A stretch of 64,000 nucleotides of DNA, from contig NZ_CP036263.1 in assembly GCF_007741515.1 (NCBI RefSeq), positions 1,674,001 to 1,738,000 of the forward strand. Reading direction: 5' to 3'. This DNA is from Adhaeretor mobilis (GTDB taxonomy: Bacteria; Planctomycetota; Planctomycetia; Pirellulales; Lacipirellulaceae). The notes beneath the pieces are model-generated. The model did no database searches. It saw only the letters and a program-made list of their open reading frames with translations, and had not been told where the DNA came from. Shown here in pieces: positions 62,403-64,000 of this stretch. Numbering within the stretch: position 1 is the first letter of the stretch; each line of letters opens with the position of its first letter. Position numbers and translations under genes: made by a program.

Positions 62403-64000
62403 CTATCTTTTCAAGCTAGGACTAGAGGGAGTCTGCGAATGGTGAGGCTGTGGCCGTACGCGTGGCACGGTGGCTGCCGTCAGCACGCGCACTTGGTTGA
62501 TTTGATCGGAACCGGCAGTCAGCCTAAGCGTTAACCGTTTGGAGTTCTGCGAAATCTGGCATGCGTGTTTAGTGATTGCATTTGGTAGGGCGATTCGTTG
62601 TGGGGGTGAATCAACCGACGAAAAGACAGGCTCCGCGAATGCGAGATAATCGCTCTCTTTGAGGCGTTCAGGCGACGAGAGGATTCCAACGATGGGGTCT
62701 TTGAAATCTAGGACTACCTCAATCGACATTTGCTCCGGCGAGTCAGGCGGGTCGAAATGCACGAGAAAGCTATGAGCAACTTGACCCGCTGGAAGCTTTT
62801 TCAAAGGGAATGCTCTCCTGTTTGCGTCATGGCCGGGCATACTCACTCCGTCCGATAGAATCGGCGTTTCGAGCGTGGCATATTGTCGCTCCACGAACAC
62901 TGTTGCCCGATCAGCATGCTCAAATTGCCCCTCGACAATTTGGTAGCGATCTTCGTAGTCCACCTCTCCCAGACTATTGATTACAACTTCGCTAGGTTCC
63001 GCTGTCACTTCAACATCAGCCTCGACCTGTGCGTTTCGAATGGGGAAGATGCGAGATTCGAAGTCAGCGCCCTGTTTGCTTCGCTCGCAACTACTCAACC
63101 ACTCGTCAAGGCGATCTCGAAGCACCTTGCGCTTTATTTGGGCTTCACGTGTCGGGCCTTCCCGTAGAAGGTCGCATTGCTCGGTAGGATCATCCAAGAT
63201 GTCGTACAGTTCGTAACTCTCACCTTTGTCGGTTGAGATTAACTTGTGCTGATTATCCATTGCCATGCGGTGTGTTCGAAATGCAGAGCAAAACAGATAG
63301 TCTGGCGGACGTTCATCAGCTTCCTGATCGATTATCGGTAACAGAGACTTGCCATCGATCGGACGGTCATCGGGCATCGCAACTCCCCAAGCCTCAAGCA
63401 TGGTCGGCAATAGATCGTTTGTAGTCCCCATGGCCATGCTTACGTAGCCGGAGGTCGTACGCCCTGTCCATTCCAGCAACGTCGGCACGCGGATACCGCC
63501 TTCATAGAGCGATCTCTTCTTGCCGCGGAGGCCGCCAGTTGAGCCGATCTTTGGATCCTGCGGACCATTGTCTGAGGTAAAAACAATCAGTGTTTGCCTA
63601 TCGATCCCCAACTGCTTCACACGCTCGCGAATCTTTCCAATCTGCCGATCCATCTGGGTAATCGCTTCGCAGTAGCGTCGACGGGTCGGTGAAAGTCCCA
63701 ATCCGTCGTAGCTCGCATCGGGCGTTTCCATCAACGGAATATGAGGCGTAGAAAACCACACTGTAGCAAGAAATGGTCTAGGGTCGGCAGACGCGGCATC
63801 CAGGAAATGCAAGAACTGGTTTGCGATGATTTCCGACTCGTGGCGGTCATCAACACGCAGGTCATTTGGTACGCGAGTAGTAAGCAGAGCGTCACTCGGG
63901 CCAGTGAAGTAGGCTGCTTGAACGACTCGATGGTGAGGGAATACATCGTATGGATCGTAGGTTGGCATCCAGTTCTCGGATGAAAACACCGTGTCGTATC
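62403..64000 (-). CDS. Sulfatase, 5' end beyond the window
   Basis: Only the C-terminal 532 residues are visible; the frame is open past 64000. The catalytic Cys motif lies outside. Visible sulfatase motifs are VWFSTPHIPLMETPDASYDG, LIVFTSDNGPQDPK (metal Asp-Asn), and GGIRVPTLLEW. The C-terminal 230 residues (from about 300 of the visible part) are an extra beta-rich region. It is followed by the other sulfatase on the same strand, 326 bases apart, a likely paralogous pair for polysaccharide use. Confidence 0.88.
   Translation of the reverse strand, partial: YDTVFSSENWMPTYDPYDVFPHHRVVQAAYFTGPSDALLTTRVPNDLRVDDRHESEIIANQFLHFLDAASADPRPFLATVWFSTPHIPLMETPDASYDGLGLSPTRRRYCEAITQMDRQIGKIRERVKQLGIDRQTLIVFTSDNGPQDPKIGSTGGLRGKKRSLYEGGIRVPTLLEWTGRTTSGYVSMAMGTTNDLLPTMLEAWGVAMPDDRPIDGKSLLPIIDQEADERPPDYLFCSAFRTHRMAMDNQHKLISTDKGESYELYDILDDPTEQCDLLREGPTREAQIKRKVLRDRLDEWLSSCERSKQGADFESRIFPIRNAQVEADVEVTAEPSEVVINSLGEVDYEDRYQIVEGQFEHADRATVFVERQYATLETPILSDGVSMPGHDANRRAFPLKKLPAGQVAHSFLVHFDPPDSPEQMSIEVVLDFKDPIVGILSSPERLKESDYLAFAEPVFSSVDSPPQRIALPNAITKHACQISQNSKRLTLRLTAGSDQINQVRVLTAATVPRVRPQPHHSQTPSSPSLKR

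Overview
The window looks like a chromosome segment of a planctomycete, most likely of the Pirellulales type. It carries DUF1559 prepilin-like proteins, an N-terminal LEPR-XLL-type sorting motif on a dockerin/malectin protein, formylglycine sulfatases, a squalene-cyclase-repeat membrane protein, many small secreted proteins of no recognised family, and an integrase whose active-site His is replaced by Asn. Base composition is moderately GC-rich, with several AT-richer genes that look acquired.

Layout. 1-4844: a translation/secretion cluster on the minus strand (ffh, rpsP, trmD), split by about 2.4 kb of accessory genes: a small membrane protein, a DUF559 nuclease-fold gene bracketed by inverted palindromic repeats, and a DUF433/DUF5615 toxin-antitoxin-like pair on the other strand. 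4845-14766: an AAA+ ATPase, a class IV aminotransferase, an alpha/beta hydrolase, a Cys-rich lipoprotein, a transglutaminase-like protein, a malectin/dockerin protein and membrane proteins. 14767-23331: lysS, a LolCE/LolD-like ABC transporter, an ilvE-like aminotransferase, recJ and a short rpmG. 23539-30196: a cyclase-repeat protein, an apparent insertion bracketed by a duplicated gene end, and an AtuA/enoyl-CoA hydratase pair. 30197-38713: the primary sigma factor, a Ser/Thr kinase, a DUF1559 protein, tyrS, ispD, a GNAT acetyltransferase, an ECF-like sigma factor and a ferredoxin. 39151-41567: three TadE/TadG-type genes. 41699-47630: an HNH protein, small conserved proteins, and leuA behind a textbook-style leucine attenuator with an 18-residue leader peptide holding eight Leu codons.

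47755-57344 is an integrated mobile element. It lies in the 3' end of a tRNA-Leu(UAA) gene and is bounded by a perfect 24-bp direct repeat (47820-47843 and 57321-57344). It holds a tyrosine integrase, an XRE regulator, a compact replication operon (DNA-binding protein, winged-helix protein, DUF669-like ssDNA-binding candidate, AEP primase, DnaB-like helicase, winged-helix protein), an iteron-like repeat cluster, an 805-residue protein of unknown function, and two small genes. No capsid, terminase or conjugation genes are seen, so it looks like a replicating satellite or integrative plasmid rather than a prophage. The att core lies inside the integrase reading frame: joining the ends in the circular form would replace the last 10 integrase residues with a different in-frame tail of 57. 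A second, unrelated tyrosine recombinase sits just outside the right att site.

59114-64000 holds a NERD-domain membrane protein and two sulfatases, the last cut by the window edge. Between the genes, several families of paired inverted repeats 80-150 bp apart (MITE-like) recur through the window.
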